Below are positions 1 through 5,788 of a stretch of 10,590 nt of DNA, in pieces. Position 1 is the stretch's first letter. Each line of letters begins with the position of its first letter. The notes below the pieces were generated by a model that was not told where the DNA came from, ran no database searches, and saw only the letters and a list, made by a program, of their open reading frames with translations. Source of the DNA: CBFGTJ01 sp965651815 (GTDB lineage: Bacteria > Actinomycetota > Acidimicrobiia > Acidimicrobiales > Microtrichaceae); NCBI GenBank assembly GCA_965651815.1, contig CBFGTJ010000108.1, forward strand, positions 1 through 10,590, written 5' to 3'. The position numbers and the translations under genes are program-made.

Positions 1-4
1 CGAC

Positions 5-514
5 ATGGCACCGGCTGACCTGCCCGCCAGTGGTCGAGCGGCACTCCGCTGGGTGCGCTCCCACCCGATCGCGATCGGGCTGCTCGCCCTCGGCGGGTCG
101 GGGCTGCTCGCGTTCCTGGTCCTGATCGACCTGCCGCTCGTCGTCGCGGTCGCCCTGCTCGCGTTGGTCGGCGCGGGGATGGCGGTCGTCCTCTTCCTCG
201 CCCGTCGGCGGATCCGAGGGGCCACGCCGCCCAGTGCCGGTCGGGTCGTCGTGGGGTCGGCGGTGCTGTCGACGGTCGTGGTGTTCGGGCTCATCCAGCT
301 CGTGCCCTACGGGCGCGACCACTCGAACCCTCCCGTCACCGGCGAGCCGCGCTGGGCGAACGAGCGCACCCGCGAGCTGATGGTCGACGCCTGCTTCGCG
401 TGCCACTCCAACGAGGTCGAGTACTCGTCGACGGGCTGCGCGCCACGCCCGGGATGGCGGACCACGACGACGACTGACCGGGCCGGCGGTCCGCCTCCCC
501 GTTCTGCGACGTGA
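5..514 (+). CDS. Membrane-anchored haem-binding-domain protein, C-terminal half lost (probable broken gene)
   Basis: The frame opens at an ATG at the window edge, so a start further upstream cannot be excluded. Residues about 22-43, 44-66 and 80-101 are hydrophobic and look like three membrane helices. They are followed by QLVPYGRDHSNPPV (98-111) and a CFACH haem-attachment motif (C130, C133, H134). That order, helix then QLVPYGR-NPPV then CxxCH, is typical of the small haem-binding-domain family, which normally continues with a WPWYS-like segment and a distal methionine-containing MPP segment. Here all of that is missing: after NEVEY the frame runs into low-complexity residues and stops at 514. 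In another frame, 421-477 reads VLVDGLRATPGMADHDDD and stop, which looks like the family's usual C-terminal end. I therefore infer an internal, out-of-frame deletion. The protein was probably a periplasm-facing cytochrome-like redox protein. The truncated product may be non-functional, or the break may be an assembly error. Confidence 0.7.
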   Translation: MAPADLPASGRAALRWVRSHPIAIGLLALGGSGLLAFLVLIDLPLVVAVALLALVGAGMAVVLFLARRRIRGATPPSAGRVVVGSAVLSTVVVFGLIQLVPYGRDHSNPPVTGEPRWANERTRELMVDACFACHSNEVEYSSTGCAPRPGWRTTTTTDRAGGPPPRSAT

Positions 515-554
515 GATCCGGGTGCGCACCCCGATCTCGCGACACAGAACGGGG
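497..554. terminator. Long imperfect hairpin between convergent genes (bidirectional terminator)
   Basis: Bases 497-524 pair with 527-554 around a 2-base loop. There are three mismatches and one G-T pair; the outer ten pairs (CCCCGTTCTG with its complement) are perfect. It starts about 20 bases after the TGA at 475-477 of the disrupted haem-binding gene and lies just past the stop of the oppositely oriented dioxygenase gene (stop at 578-580), where a shared terminator is expected. There is no U-tract, as is common in very GC-rich genomes. The outer edge CCTCCCCGTTCTG (494-506) recurs in other hairpins of this window. Confidence 0.65.
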
Positions 555-577
555 CGTCGGCCCCCGGGATCGCGGGG

Positions 578-1801
578 TCAGGCGGGGGTGGCGGGCTGCT
601 GGGACACGATCAGCGGGGCCGCCTCGCGGTCCTGTCGCAACCGGGCCTTGCCCCTCGCCTGGGCCTCCGGGTCGGGTGCCGGCAGCGAGAAGCCCGTGTA
701 GAGCACCCTCCGCTCGCGGCTCACCGGCGGCTGCGCCATGTGCGAGGTGCAGCTCAGGTGGATCGTCACGTCGCCGGTGCGGGTCGGCAGGTCGACGATC
801 GGCAGGTCCTGCCCCTTGCGCACGAACGCCGGCCACACCAGCACCCGGTGCGACCCGGCGACGACCCGCAGCTGACCGGACTCGGCGTCCGCACCCGTGA
901 CCGAGATGCCGACGGTCAGCGAGCAGCAGTCGTAGCTGTGGCGCCCGTTCGCGCAGTCCTTGTGCCACGGCACGTCCGAGATGCCCTCGACCACGCCGAT
1001 CGGCTTCACCAGCGCCTCGATCCGGTTCGGGCCGAACTCGCCGAACTCGTACCCCGCACCACCGAGCTTCCCCAGCCCGAGGAACCGCTCCTCGCCCAGC
1101 AGTTCCACGAGGGTGGGGGAGTGCTCGTCGAAGCCCTGCATGCGCACGAGCCGGTCGGCGCCGTCGCCGGTGCGCGCCCACCACGACCGCCCGTCCCCCG
1201 GCGAGTAGGTCGGCGCGGCGGCGTCCATGTCGGCGGAGACCGCCGCCATCTCGTCCTCGGTGAACACTCCCTCCAGGTGCACGAACCCGGCGGTCGCGAG
1301 GAAGTGGGACACCTCGGCGGGGTCGTCGTCGGGACGGAACGACCGGGCCAGGTCGAGCGGCCCGCCGTCGGGCCCGTCGAAGGTGAGCGCCATCTCCGGC
1401 CCCGGCACGTGTGGGGTGCGCCCGTCGATCGCGCCGCGCAGCAGCACCCACCAGTCCAACAGCCGCTCGAGCCGCGCGGTCGTGTCGAGCCGGCCGCTGA
1501 TGAACCACGCCATCGGCGTGACCAGGTCGACCACCAGGTCGGCGAGCATCTGCCCGCTCAGCGTCAGCCGCTGCTCCGCGTGCGCGCCACGGCGCACGGT
1601 GACCCGTCCGTCGTCGCAGGCGAGCGTCCACGCCTCGCCGTCGACCTCCACGACGAGCGGCGTCGGGTCGAGCCAGCGCACCCCCGGCTCGAGCGGCACG
1701 GCACTCGCCTCGAACGCGGCCGGCAGCTCCTCGTCGAGGAACTCGGCGGGGTCGACCGTGCGGATCTCGTCGTCTCGGCGCGTGCGCACGTCGAGGTGCA
1801 T
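578..1801 (-). CDS. Phytanoyl-CoA dioxygenase (PhyH) family Fe(II)/2-oxoglutarate oxygenase
   Basis: A 407-residue protein. The C-terminal half carries the double-stranded beta-helix iron site of the PhyH family: HKD at H280-D282 in DVPWHKDCANGRHSYDCC, a distal histidine most likely H354 in CTSHMA, and R365 eleven residues later, matching the spacing of the 2-oxoglutarate-binding arginine in human phytanoyl-CoA hydroxylase. The family hydroxylates small substrates using O2 and 2-oxoglutarate, releasing succinate and CO2; the substrate here cannot be named. Residues about 40-120 form an additional N-terminal region (EVDGEAW, RVTVRRG, LTLSG) that resembles an SCP2-type lipid-binding fold, but this is a weak call. 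There is no signal peptide, so it is probably cytoplasmic. It stands alone, convergent with the haem-binding gene. The ATG at 1801 is preceded by GGAG at distance, and by GAGACT six bases upstream, compatible with leaderless transcription. Confidence 0.85.
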   Translation of the reverse strand: MHLDVRTRRDDEIRTVDPAEFLDEELPAAFEASAVPLEPGVRWLDPTPLVVEVDGEAWTLACDDGRVTVRRGAHAEQRLTLSGQMLADLVVDLVTPMAWFISGRLDTTARLERLLDWWVLLRGAIDGRTPHVPGPEMALTFDGPDGGPLDLARSFRPDDDPAEVSHFLATAGFVHLEGVFTEDEMAAVSADMDAAAPTYSPGDGRSWWARTGDGADRLVRMQGFDEHSPTLVELLGEERFLGLGKLGGAGYEFGEFGPNRIEALVKPIGVVEGISDVPWHKDCANGRHSYDCCSLTVGISVTGADAESGQLRVVAGSHRVLVWPAFVRKGQDLPIVDLPTRTGDVTIHLSCTSHMAQPPVSRERRVLYTGFSLPAPDPEAQARGKARLRQDREAAPLIVSQQPATPA

Positions 1802-1860
1802 GGCGGGAGTCTCCGTCGGTGTGACGGCCGTCGCAAGCGGTCCGGCGCCCCGTCAGGCAC

Positions 1861-1879
1861 CCGGTGGGTGGACCACCGG
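1861..1879. repeat. Short inverted repeat in the divergent 1802-1951 gap
   Basis: CCGGTGG (1861-1867) is the perfect complement of CCACCGG (1873-1879) across a 5-base spacer. A second, 10-bp palindrome, GACGGCCGTC, sits at 1823-1832. Both lie between the divergent dioxygenase gene and the small Rho-N-like gene, so either could be a regulator-binding site. No adjacent regulator gene supports this, and in such GC-rich DNA short palindromes occur easily. Confidence 0.35.
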
Positions 1880-1951
1880 CGCTGCCGGGTAGTGGGGGCC
1901 ATGACGCGCGGAGTGGCCGCGCCGACCACAGGACGACCCAGGAGGTCGAGG

Positions 1952-2209
1952 ATGCCGAACCCCAGCATCAAGGACGAGGAGCAGTACGAGGCGCTGCGCC
2001 GCGAGGGCGCCAGCAAGGAGAAGGCGGCGCGGATCTCGAACGCGTCGGCCGCGACGTCCCGCTCGGCGACCGGCCGCAAGGGCGGCCGGTCCGGGGCCTA
2101 CGAGGAGTGGTCGAAGGACGACCTCTACGACAAGGCGAAGGAGATCGGCATCGAGGGCCGCTCGTCGATGTCGAAGGGCGAGCTGATCGACGCGCTCCGC
2201 AACCACTGA
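1952..2209 (+). CDS. Small Rho-N/SAP-like protein (DUF7218-type)
   Basis: An 85-residue basic, charged protein with a strong ribosome-binding site, AGGAGG at 1940-1945, six bases before the ATG; this fixes the start. The N-terminal part (NPSIKDEEQYEALRREG, then SKEKAARISNA) and the RKGGRSG linker match the layout of small actinobacterial proteins annotated as Rho termination factor N-terminal domain-containing or DUF7218. Residues about 51-83 (WSKDDLYDKAKEIGIEGR, then MSKGELIDALR) form a helix-extended-helix Rho-N/SAP-like unit, a fold that binds nucleic acid in other proteins. The actual role is unknown; nucleic-acid binding is inference from the fold and the basic charge. It is a single-gene unit, divergent from the dioxygenase and ending 28 bases before the convergent flavin-protein gene. 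Confidence 0.88.
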   Translation: MPNPSIKDEEQYEALRREGASKEKAARISNASAATSRSATGRKGGRSGAYEEWSKDDLYDKAKEIGIEGRSSMSKGELIDALRNH

Positions 2210-2237
2210 CCGCCGCCCCGCCGGCGAGCGGGAACCC

Positions 2238-2744
2238 TCAGAACCGGTGGGTGGTCTGGGAGAAGGCGTCGCCCTTGGCGAACGCCAGGACCTTGCGCGG
2301 CGCCACCGCGAACACCAGCGCCAGACCGCCCACCTCGTCGTGGAAGCCTCCCTCGCGGACCTCGAACCGCCAGCGGCCGTCCCACTTCGTCGCCCACGCC
2401 TCGGCCAGGCGGCCCAACCGCTCCGGGTCGGTGACCCGCTCGGCCTCGCCCTCCACGACGACATCGAGGCCGCGGTCCCACGTGTTGCACCCGACCGTCA
2501 GGGCGACCTGCCGGTGGTGGCGGAGGTTCAGCTCCTTCTGCTCGCCCTCCCCGGTGCAGAAGTGCAGGGCGTCCTCGAGCCACACCGCCACGAGCGGTGT
2601 CACGTGCGGTCGCCCGTCCGCCCGCACGGTGGTGAGCCACGCGAGCTCCGTCCGCTCGAGGACGTCCCGTGCCGCCTCCCACGAGGTCGCCGCCGCGGAC
2701 GGCTCGCTGAAGCGGGGATCGATCGACGTGGTCGGTGCGCTCAT
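2238..2744 (-). CDS. Pyridoxamine 5'-phosphate oxidase-like (split-barrel FMN/F420) protein
   Basis: A 168-residue protein with the split beta-barrel pattern of the PNPOx-like superfamily: LAWLTTVRADGRPHVTPL (35-51), VWLEDALHFCTGEGEQK (54-70), then VALTVG, LDVVVEGEAERV and the terminal VLAFAKGDAFSQTTHRF. Members bind FMN or the deazaflavin F420 and reduce or oxidise small molecules; many actinobacterial ones are F420-linked. Cofactor and substrate cannot be decided here, and true PdxH activity is unlikely. The ATG at 2744 follows a good ribosome-binding site (AGGGAGG on the minus strand). It is downstream of and co-oriented with the AhpD-like gene, but 151 bases and a hairpin separate them, so they are probably separate transcripts. 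Confidence 0.87.
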   Translation of the reverse strand: MSAPTTSIDPRFSEPSAAATSWEAARDVLERTELAWLTTVRADGRPHVTPLVAVWLEDALHFCTGEGEQKELNLRHHRQVALTVGCNTWDRGLDVVVEGEAERVTDPERLGRLAEAWATKWDGRWRFEVREGGFHDEVGGLALVFAVAPRKVLAFAKGDAFSQTTHRF

Positions 2745-2832
2745 GTTCCCTCCCTACCTCCCCTACCTCGCCTGCCGGGGGTGTCAGCGGGATGGACGGG
2801 GCGGGCCACGCGGACTCATCGCCCCCGCACCG

Positions 2833-2888
2833 GTTCCGTCCGACAGGACGTGCACCCCGGCGCTCGGTCCGCGGGACGGAACGGGAGG
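2833..2888 (-). terminator. Hairpin downstream of the AhpD-like gene
   Basis: GTTCCGTCC (2833-2841) is the perfect complement of GGACGGAAC (2874-2882), with a second, inner pairing GGAC (2846-2849) with GTCC (2867-2870). On the minus strand it begins about 13 bases after the AhpD-like stop (2896-2898), so it is placed as that gene's terminator. Its leading edge on the minus strand reads CCTCCCGTTCCG (2888-2877), the same edge seen in the hairpins at 497-554 and 7878-7933. The remainder of the 2745-2895 gap holds only the ribosome-binding site of the downstream gene. Confidence 0.6.
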
Positions 2889-2895
2889 GAGCGGC

Positions 2896-3366
2896 TCAGC
2901 CGGTGGTGCGCGGCTGGTACTTGCCCGGCTCGGCGTGCGAGGTGATCGCCAGCCGGTTCCACAGGTTGATCGTGCCGATGAGGAACACCAACGCCGCGTA
3001 CGACTCCTCGTCGAAGCAGCTCCGCGCCCTGGCCTCCACCTCGGCGGGGACGTGCTGCTCGGAGATCAGCGTGATCGCCTCGGTGAGGGCGAGCGCGGCG
3101 CGCTCCTGCTCCGTGTAGACGGTCGCCTCCTCCCACGCCGACAGCATGTAGAGGCGCTCCTCCGTCTCCCCGGCGGCGCGGGCGTCCTTGTAGTGCATGT
3201 CGATGCAGTAGGCGCACCCGTTGATCTGCGAGGCGCGCAGCTTCACCAGCTCGAACAGCGCGTGGTCGAGCGGGCCCTGCCGCACCGCCTGCTCCAGCGC
3301 GTCGACGGCTCGGTAGCCGGCGGGGAAGGCCTTGTAGATGTTCACGAACTCAGGGGCCGAGGTCAT
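2896..3366 (-). CDS. AhpD-like / carboxymuconolactone decarboxylase family protein
   Basis: A 156-residue protein with the AhpD core motif E39-x11-C51-x2-C54-x3-H58 in ELVKLRASQINGCAYCIDMH, the thiol-disulphide and proton-relay site of alkylhydroperoxidase D. In mycobacteria AhpD links peroxiredoxin AhpC to lipoamide reductants; many single-domain relatives have unknown substrates but are expected to have peroxidase or disulphide-reductase activity. The rest (FVNIYKAFP; LSAWEEATVYTEQERAALALTEA; NLWNRLAI) matches the common stand-alone subfamily. No ahpC is visible here. The ATG at 3366 has no ribosome-binding site but lies seven bases after TAGGGT on the minus strand, so it is probably translated from a leaderless mRNA. 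It is divergent from apt. Confidence 0.92.
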   Translation of the reverse strand: MTSAPEFVNIYKAFPAGYRAVDALEQAVRQGPLDHALFELVKLRASQINGCAYCIDMHYKDARAAGETEERLYMLSAWEEATVYTEQERAALALTEAITLISEQHVPAEVEARARSCFDEESYAALVFLIGTINLWNRLAITSHAEPGKYQPRTTG

Positions 3367-3373
3367 GTGAGGG

Positions 3374-3379
3374 ACCCTA
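3374..3379 (-). promoter_or_regulatory. -10 element of a leaderless promoter for the AhpD-like gene
   Basis: On the minus strand TAGGGT (3379-3374) is followed by seven bases and the ATG at 3366. A weak -35, GGCGAC (3402-3397), lies 17 bases upstream. No Shine-Dalgarno sequence is present. TANNNT placed 6-8 bases before a start codon is the accepted signature of leaderless actinobacterial transcripts. Confidence 0.6.
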
Positions 3380-3402
3380 CGGGACCGCTCCGGGTCGTCG
3401 CC

Positions 3403-3475
3403 GTGATCCGGTACCGCCCCGGATCACCGGTTCCGTTCTGCCGATGACGACTGGAACCGGGTCATCCGCAGAACG
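3403..3475. repeat. Cluster of three overlapping inverted repeats between divergent genes
   Basis: Three pairings share this stretch. GTGATCCGG (3403-3411) pairs with CCGGATCAC (3419-3427). CCGGTTCC (3427-3434) pairs with GGAACCGG (3453-3460). The 15-base arm 3434-3448, beginning CGTTCTG, pairs with 3461-3475, ending CAGAACG, with one mismatch. The second and third interlock, because one arm of the second lies in the loop of the third, a pseudoknot-like arrangement. The cluster sits between the divergent AhpD-like and apt promoters, so it is not downstream of any gene; regulation or an ancestral hairpin element are both possible. Confidence 0.55.
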
Positions 3476-3519
3476 AAGCGGCTGCGGATGGAGGGAGGGG
3501 CCGGGCGACGGCCCGCCGG

Positions 3520-3525
3520 TAGATT
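3520..3525 (+). promoter_or_regulatory. -10 element of a leaderless promoter for apt
   Basis: TAGATT is followed by seven bases and the ATG at 3533. There is no Shine-Dalgarno sequence next to that ATG, and no clear -35. This hexamer supports 3533 rather than the in-frame upstream ATG at 3488. Confidence 0.65.
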
Positions 3526-3532
3526 CGCCGCG

Positions 3533-4063
3533 ATGGTCGACGAGGTGCGCCTCGAGGAGCACATCCACGACGTGCCCGACTGGCCCGAGCCGGGGGTCGT
3601 GTTCAAGGACCTCACGCCCCTCCTCGCGGACGCGGCCGCCTTCGCGAGCGCGGTCGACCGCCTGGCCGACCACTTCGTCGGCCGGGGCATCACCAAGGTG
3701 CTCGGCATCGAGGCGCGCGGGTTCGTCGTCGCCGCACCGGTCGCCTACCGGCTCGGCGCGGGCTTCGTGCCGGCCCGCAAGGTCGGCAAGCTGCCGCGGG
3801 AGACCCAGACGGAGGAGTACGTCCTCGAGTACGGCACCGATCGCCTCGAGGTGCACGTCGACGCGATCGAGCCGGGCGAGCAGGTGCTGATCGTCGACGA
3901 CGTGCTCGCCACGGGCGGCACCGCCGCGGCCGCGGTCAGCCTGGTCGAGGCGCTCGAGGGCGAGGTGGCCGGGCTCGGGTTCGTCATCGAGCTCGGGTTC
4001 CTCGGCGGTGCCGCACGCCTGGGCGGCCACCCGCACGTCTCGCTCGTCACCTACACGACCTGA
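3533..4063 (+). CDS. apt: Adenine phosphoribosyltransferase
   Basis: This enzyme converts adenine and PRPP to AMP and pyrophosphate in purine salvage, in the cytoplasm. From the ATG at 3533 it is 176 residues, the usual length for bacterial Apt. The N-terminus HIHDVPDWPEPGVVFKDLTP (10-29) matches the family's conserved start, GIEARGFV (58-65) is the base-site segment, RKVGKLP (82-88) the flexible loop region, and VLIVDDVLATGGT (118-130) the PRPP-binding loop. An in-frame ATG at 3488 would add 15 residues (GGAGRRPAG) outside the family pattern and would place the -10 element inside the gene, so I prefer 3533. In many actinobacteria apt lies near secDF or relA; here neither is adjacent and it appears to be a single-gene unit. 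Confidence 0.95.
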   Translation: MVDEVRLEEHIHDVPDWPEPGVVFKDLTPLLADAAAFASAVDRLADHFVGRGITKVLGIEARGFVVAAPVAYRLGAGFVPARKVGKLPRETQTEEYVLEYGTDRLEVHVDAIEPGEQVLIVDDVLATGGTAAAAVSLVEALEGEVAGLGFVIELGFLGGAARLGGHPHVSLVTYTT

Positions 4064-4072
4064 GGTCGCGCC

Positions 4073-4104
4073 GACCGACCCGCCGGGAGACCGACCCGCC
4101 GGGA
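4073..4104. repeat. Perfect 16-bp tandem duplication
   Basis: GACCGACCCGCCGGGA occurs at 4073-4088 and again, without any change, at 4089-4104, directly after the apt stop codon. The absence of differences suggests a recent slippage duplication. It may also contain part of the apt transcript end, but no clear hairpin is visible. Confidence 0.8.
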
Positions 4105-4144
4105 CCTGTCGCGTTCCTACAAGACCGCAGGGGTGTCCGGGGCG

Positions 4145-4150
4145 GACGAT
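4145..4150 (+). promoter_or_regulatory. Possible leaderless -10 element for the TIGR03086 gene
   Basis: GACGAT ends exactly six bases before the ATG at 4157, the same geometry as the TANNNT elements elsewhere in the window, but the first base is G rather than T. No Shine-Dalgarno sequence is visible. Weaker than the other examples. Confidence 0.35.
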
Positions 4151-4156
4151 GGGTCC

Positions 4157-4708
4157 ATGAGCACCATCTCCGACCGCTACGTCCGCGTCGCCGACCGGTT
4201 CGTCGCCCTCGTCAAGGGCGTCCCCGACGGCGCCTGGGGGAACCCGTCGCCGTGCGAGGAGTGGACCGCGCGCGACGTCGTGCAGCACGTCGTCGACAAC
4301 CACCCCTACTTCCTCCGGCTCGTGGGCATCGACCCCGTCGAGGCGCCACCGGTCGCGGAGGATCCGCTCGGCGCGATCGACGCGGTGACACGCCAGATGG
4401 CGTCGGTCCTCGCGGACCCTGCGCTGGCCGGTCGCACCTACGACGGCCACTTCGGCACCCGCACCCTCGAGTGGGCGGTCGATCGCTTCCTCGCGGACGA
4501 CCTCGTCGTGCACGGCTGGGACCTGGCCCGCGCAACCGGCGGCGACGAGTCCATCCCCCCGGAGGAGGTCGAGACCGTCATGGCGCACTCGGCCGAGTGG
4601 GGCGACGCCATGCGCGGCCCCGGCGCCATGGGCCCCGCGCTCGACCCGCCACCCGATGCCGATGCGCAGGTCCGCCTGCTCGCCCACCTCGGACGCACGG
4701 CCTGGTGA
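4157..4708 (+). CDS. TIGR03086-family metal-binding protein (DinB / mycothiol-dependent maleylpyruvate isomerase-like)
   Basis: A 183-residue protein of the four-helix DinB/MDMPI superfamily. The metal-binding signature is visible: CEEWTARDVVQHVVDNH (33-49) with H44, and DDLVVHGWDLARATG (114-128) with D115 and H119, which together with H44 would hold a divalent metal. Family members are thought to use low-molecular-weight thiols, mycothiol in actinobacteria, for isomerase, transferase or detoxification reactions; the substrate of this member is unknown. The ATG at 4157 is chosen because the protein begins STISDRYVRVADRF at the expected position; the in-frame upstream start at 4133 would add eight residues not typical of the family. 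It follows apt by 93 bases on the same strand but has its own likely promoter. Confidence 0.87.
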   Translation: MSTISDRYVRVADRFVALVKGVPDGAWGNPSPCEEWTARDVVQHVVDNHPYFLRLVGIDPVEAPPVAEDPLGAIDAVTRQMASVLADPALAGRTYDGHFGTRTLEWAVDRFLADDLVVHGWDLARATGGDESIPPEEVETVMAHSAEWGDAMRGPGAMGPALDPPPDADAQVRLLAHLGRTAW

Positions 4709-4750
4709 GCGGACCGCCGCGCGGGTGACCCGGGAGGGTGGGGGCGAATA

Positions 4751-4769
4751 CCCGACCGACTTGGTCGGG
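4751..4769. promoter_or_regulatory. Operator-like palindrome upstream of the sulfurtransferase gene
   Basis: CCCGACC (4751-4757) and GGTCGGG (4763-4769) are perfect complements around GACTT, flanked by AATA on the left and ATTA on the right. The layout recalls the operators of Rrf2-type regulators (IscR/CymR), which control iron-sulphur and sulphur metabolism, fitting a sulfurtransferase gene. A possible -10, TAGGGT (4772-4777), lies just downstream, so a bound repressor would block the promoter. The family assignment is inference. Confidence 0.45.
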
Positions 4770-4813
4770 ATTAGGGTCGGGATCGTTCCCCCCCCACCCA
4801 CAGGAGCGTGACG

Positions 4814-5707
4814 ATGACCGACCCGACCGGTTCCCTGCAGCTCGACGGCCCCCTCGTCGACCCGGAGTGGCTCGAGGCCCACCTCGACGACCCCTCGGTC
4901 CGGGTGATCGAGTCGACCGTCGTGCTCGACCCCACGTCCTGGCACGCGAACTCGGGCCGCGCCGGCTTCGACGAGGCGCACATCCCCGGCTCGGACTTCG
5001 TCGACCTCATCGAGGAGCTGTCCGACCCCAGCGGGGACGTCGGTCTGCCCCCGGGCGTGCGTGCCTACAAGCTGCCCACGGCCGAGCAGTTCGCCCGCGC
5101 GATGACCGCGCACGGCATCGGCCCCGACACCACCGTCATCGCCTACGACCGCGCCGGCGGCATGTGGGCCGCCCGGCTGTGGTGGATGCTGCGCGTGTTC
5201 GGCCACGACCGCGTCGCGGTGCTCGACGGCGGCTGGGCCCGCTGGACCGCCGAGGGCCGTGCCACCTCCTCGGAGCCGCCCGCGGTCAAGCCCTCACCCG
5301 AGCCGTTCGCCGCCCGCCTGCGCCCGGAGCTGCTCGCCACCGTCGACGAGGTCGCCGAGGCGATCGACTCCTCCGACGTGGTGCTCGTCAACGCGCTCTG
5401 GAAGGAGTCGTTCACCGGCGAGGTCAGCGCGCTCGACCGCCCCGGCCGGATCCCCGGCAGCGTGAACGTGCCGTTCTCGGACACCCTCGACGACCAGGGC
5501 AACCTCCGCTCGCCGGAGGAGGTCCGCAAGGTCTTCGCCGACGCCGGCGTGGACGGCGACCGGAAGGTCATCACCTACTGCGGCGGCGGCATCGCCGCGT
5601 CGCTCGACGCGCTGGCGCTGGCGACGATCGGCGTGGACGCGGCCGTCTACGACGGGTCGCTCGTCGAGTGGGTCGCGGATCCGGACCGCCCGCTCGAGGT
5701 CGGCTGA
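4814..5707 (+). CDS. Two-domain sulfurtransferase (rhodanese / 3-mercaptopyruvate sulfurtransferase-like)
   Basis: A 297-residue protein with two rhodanese domains. Domain 1 (about 13-150) is the inactive partner: AGFDEAHIPGSDFVDL, then VIAYDRAGGMWAARLWWMLR, with D112 where an active domain has cysteine, then VAVLDGGWARW. Domain 2 (about 175-294) contains RIPGSVNVPF and the active loop YCGGGIAAS with catalytic C256. The enzyme moves sulphane sulphur from thiosulfate or 3-mercaptopyruvate to cyanide or thiols; CGGG does not match the textbook loops of either rhodanese (CRKG) or MST (CGSG), so the donor is open. The ATG at 4814 is chosen because AGGAG (4802-4806) is seven bases upstream; the GTG at 4808 would be too close. 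The usual DAR at the start of domain 2 reads NALWKESF here. Confidence 0.92.
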   Translation: MTDPTGSLQLDGPLVDPEWLEAHLDDPSVRVIESTVVLDPTSWHANSGRAGFDEAHIPGSDFVDLIEELSDPSGDVGLPPGVRAYKLPTAEQFARAMTAHGIGPDTTVIAYDRAGGMWAARLWWMLRVFGHDRVAVLDGGWARWTAEGRATSSEPPAVKPSPEPFAARLRPELLATVDEVAEAIDSSDVVLVNALWKESFTGEVSALDRPGRIPGSVNVPFSDTLDDQGNLRSPEEVRKVFADAGVDGDRKVITYCGGGIAASLDALALATIGVDAAVYDGSLVEWVADPDRPLEVG

Positions 5708-5731
5708 GCCACCAGCCCGTGTGCCCGCTCT

Positions 5732-5788
5732 GGGCCCTGCGCGCCGGATCCTCGGGCGCCGCGCCGCATCCTCAGGCGCGCAGGGCCC
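5732..5788. terminator. Perfect 14-bp stem hairpin between convergent genes
   Basis: GGGCCCTGCGCGCC (5732-5745) is the exact complement of 5775-5788, with a 29-base loop. The loop edges contain a near-repeat, CCGGATCCTCGGGCGC and CCGCATCCTCAGGCGC. The right arm overlaps the last codons and stop of the minus-strand membrane-protein gene. Position and symmetry suit a bidirectional terminator for that gene and the sulfurtransferase gene. Confidence 0.6.

Noticed and set aside
740..2209. A 489-residue plus-strand open frame running antisense through the dioxygenase gene into the Rho-N-like gene
   Set aside because: Its first part is the low-complexity shadow of the minus-strand dioxygenase; only the last 85 codons, with their own AGGAGG site, look like a real protein.
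2745..3366. A two-gene redox operon of the AhpD-like and PNPOx-like genes
   Set aside because: They share a strand, but a 151-base gap with a terminator-like hairpin lies between them.
3488..3532. Earlier ATG for apt
   Set aside because: The extra 15 residues do not fit the family, and the TAGATT -10 element would fall within the gene.
4808..4813. GTG start two codons before the chosen sulfurtransferase ATG
   Set aside because: Only one base separates it from AGGAG, too close for initiation; the ATG at 4814 has normal spacing.
3377..5206. A 609-residue minus-strand open frame
   Set aside because: It lies opposite apt, the TIGR03086 gene and the sulfurtransferase, all of which have clear family motifs; its translation is repetitive and matches nothing.
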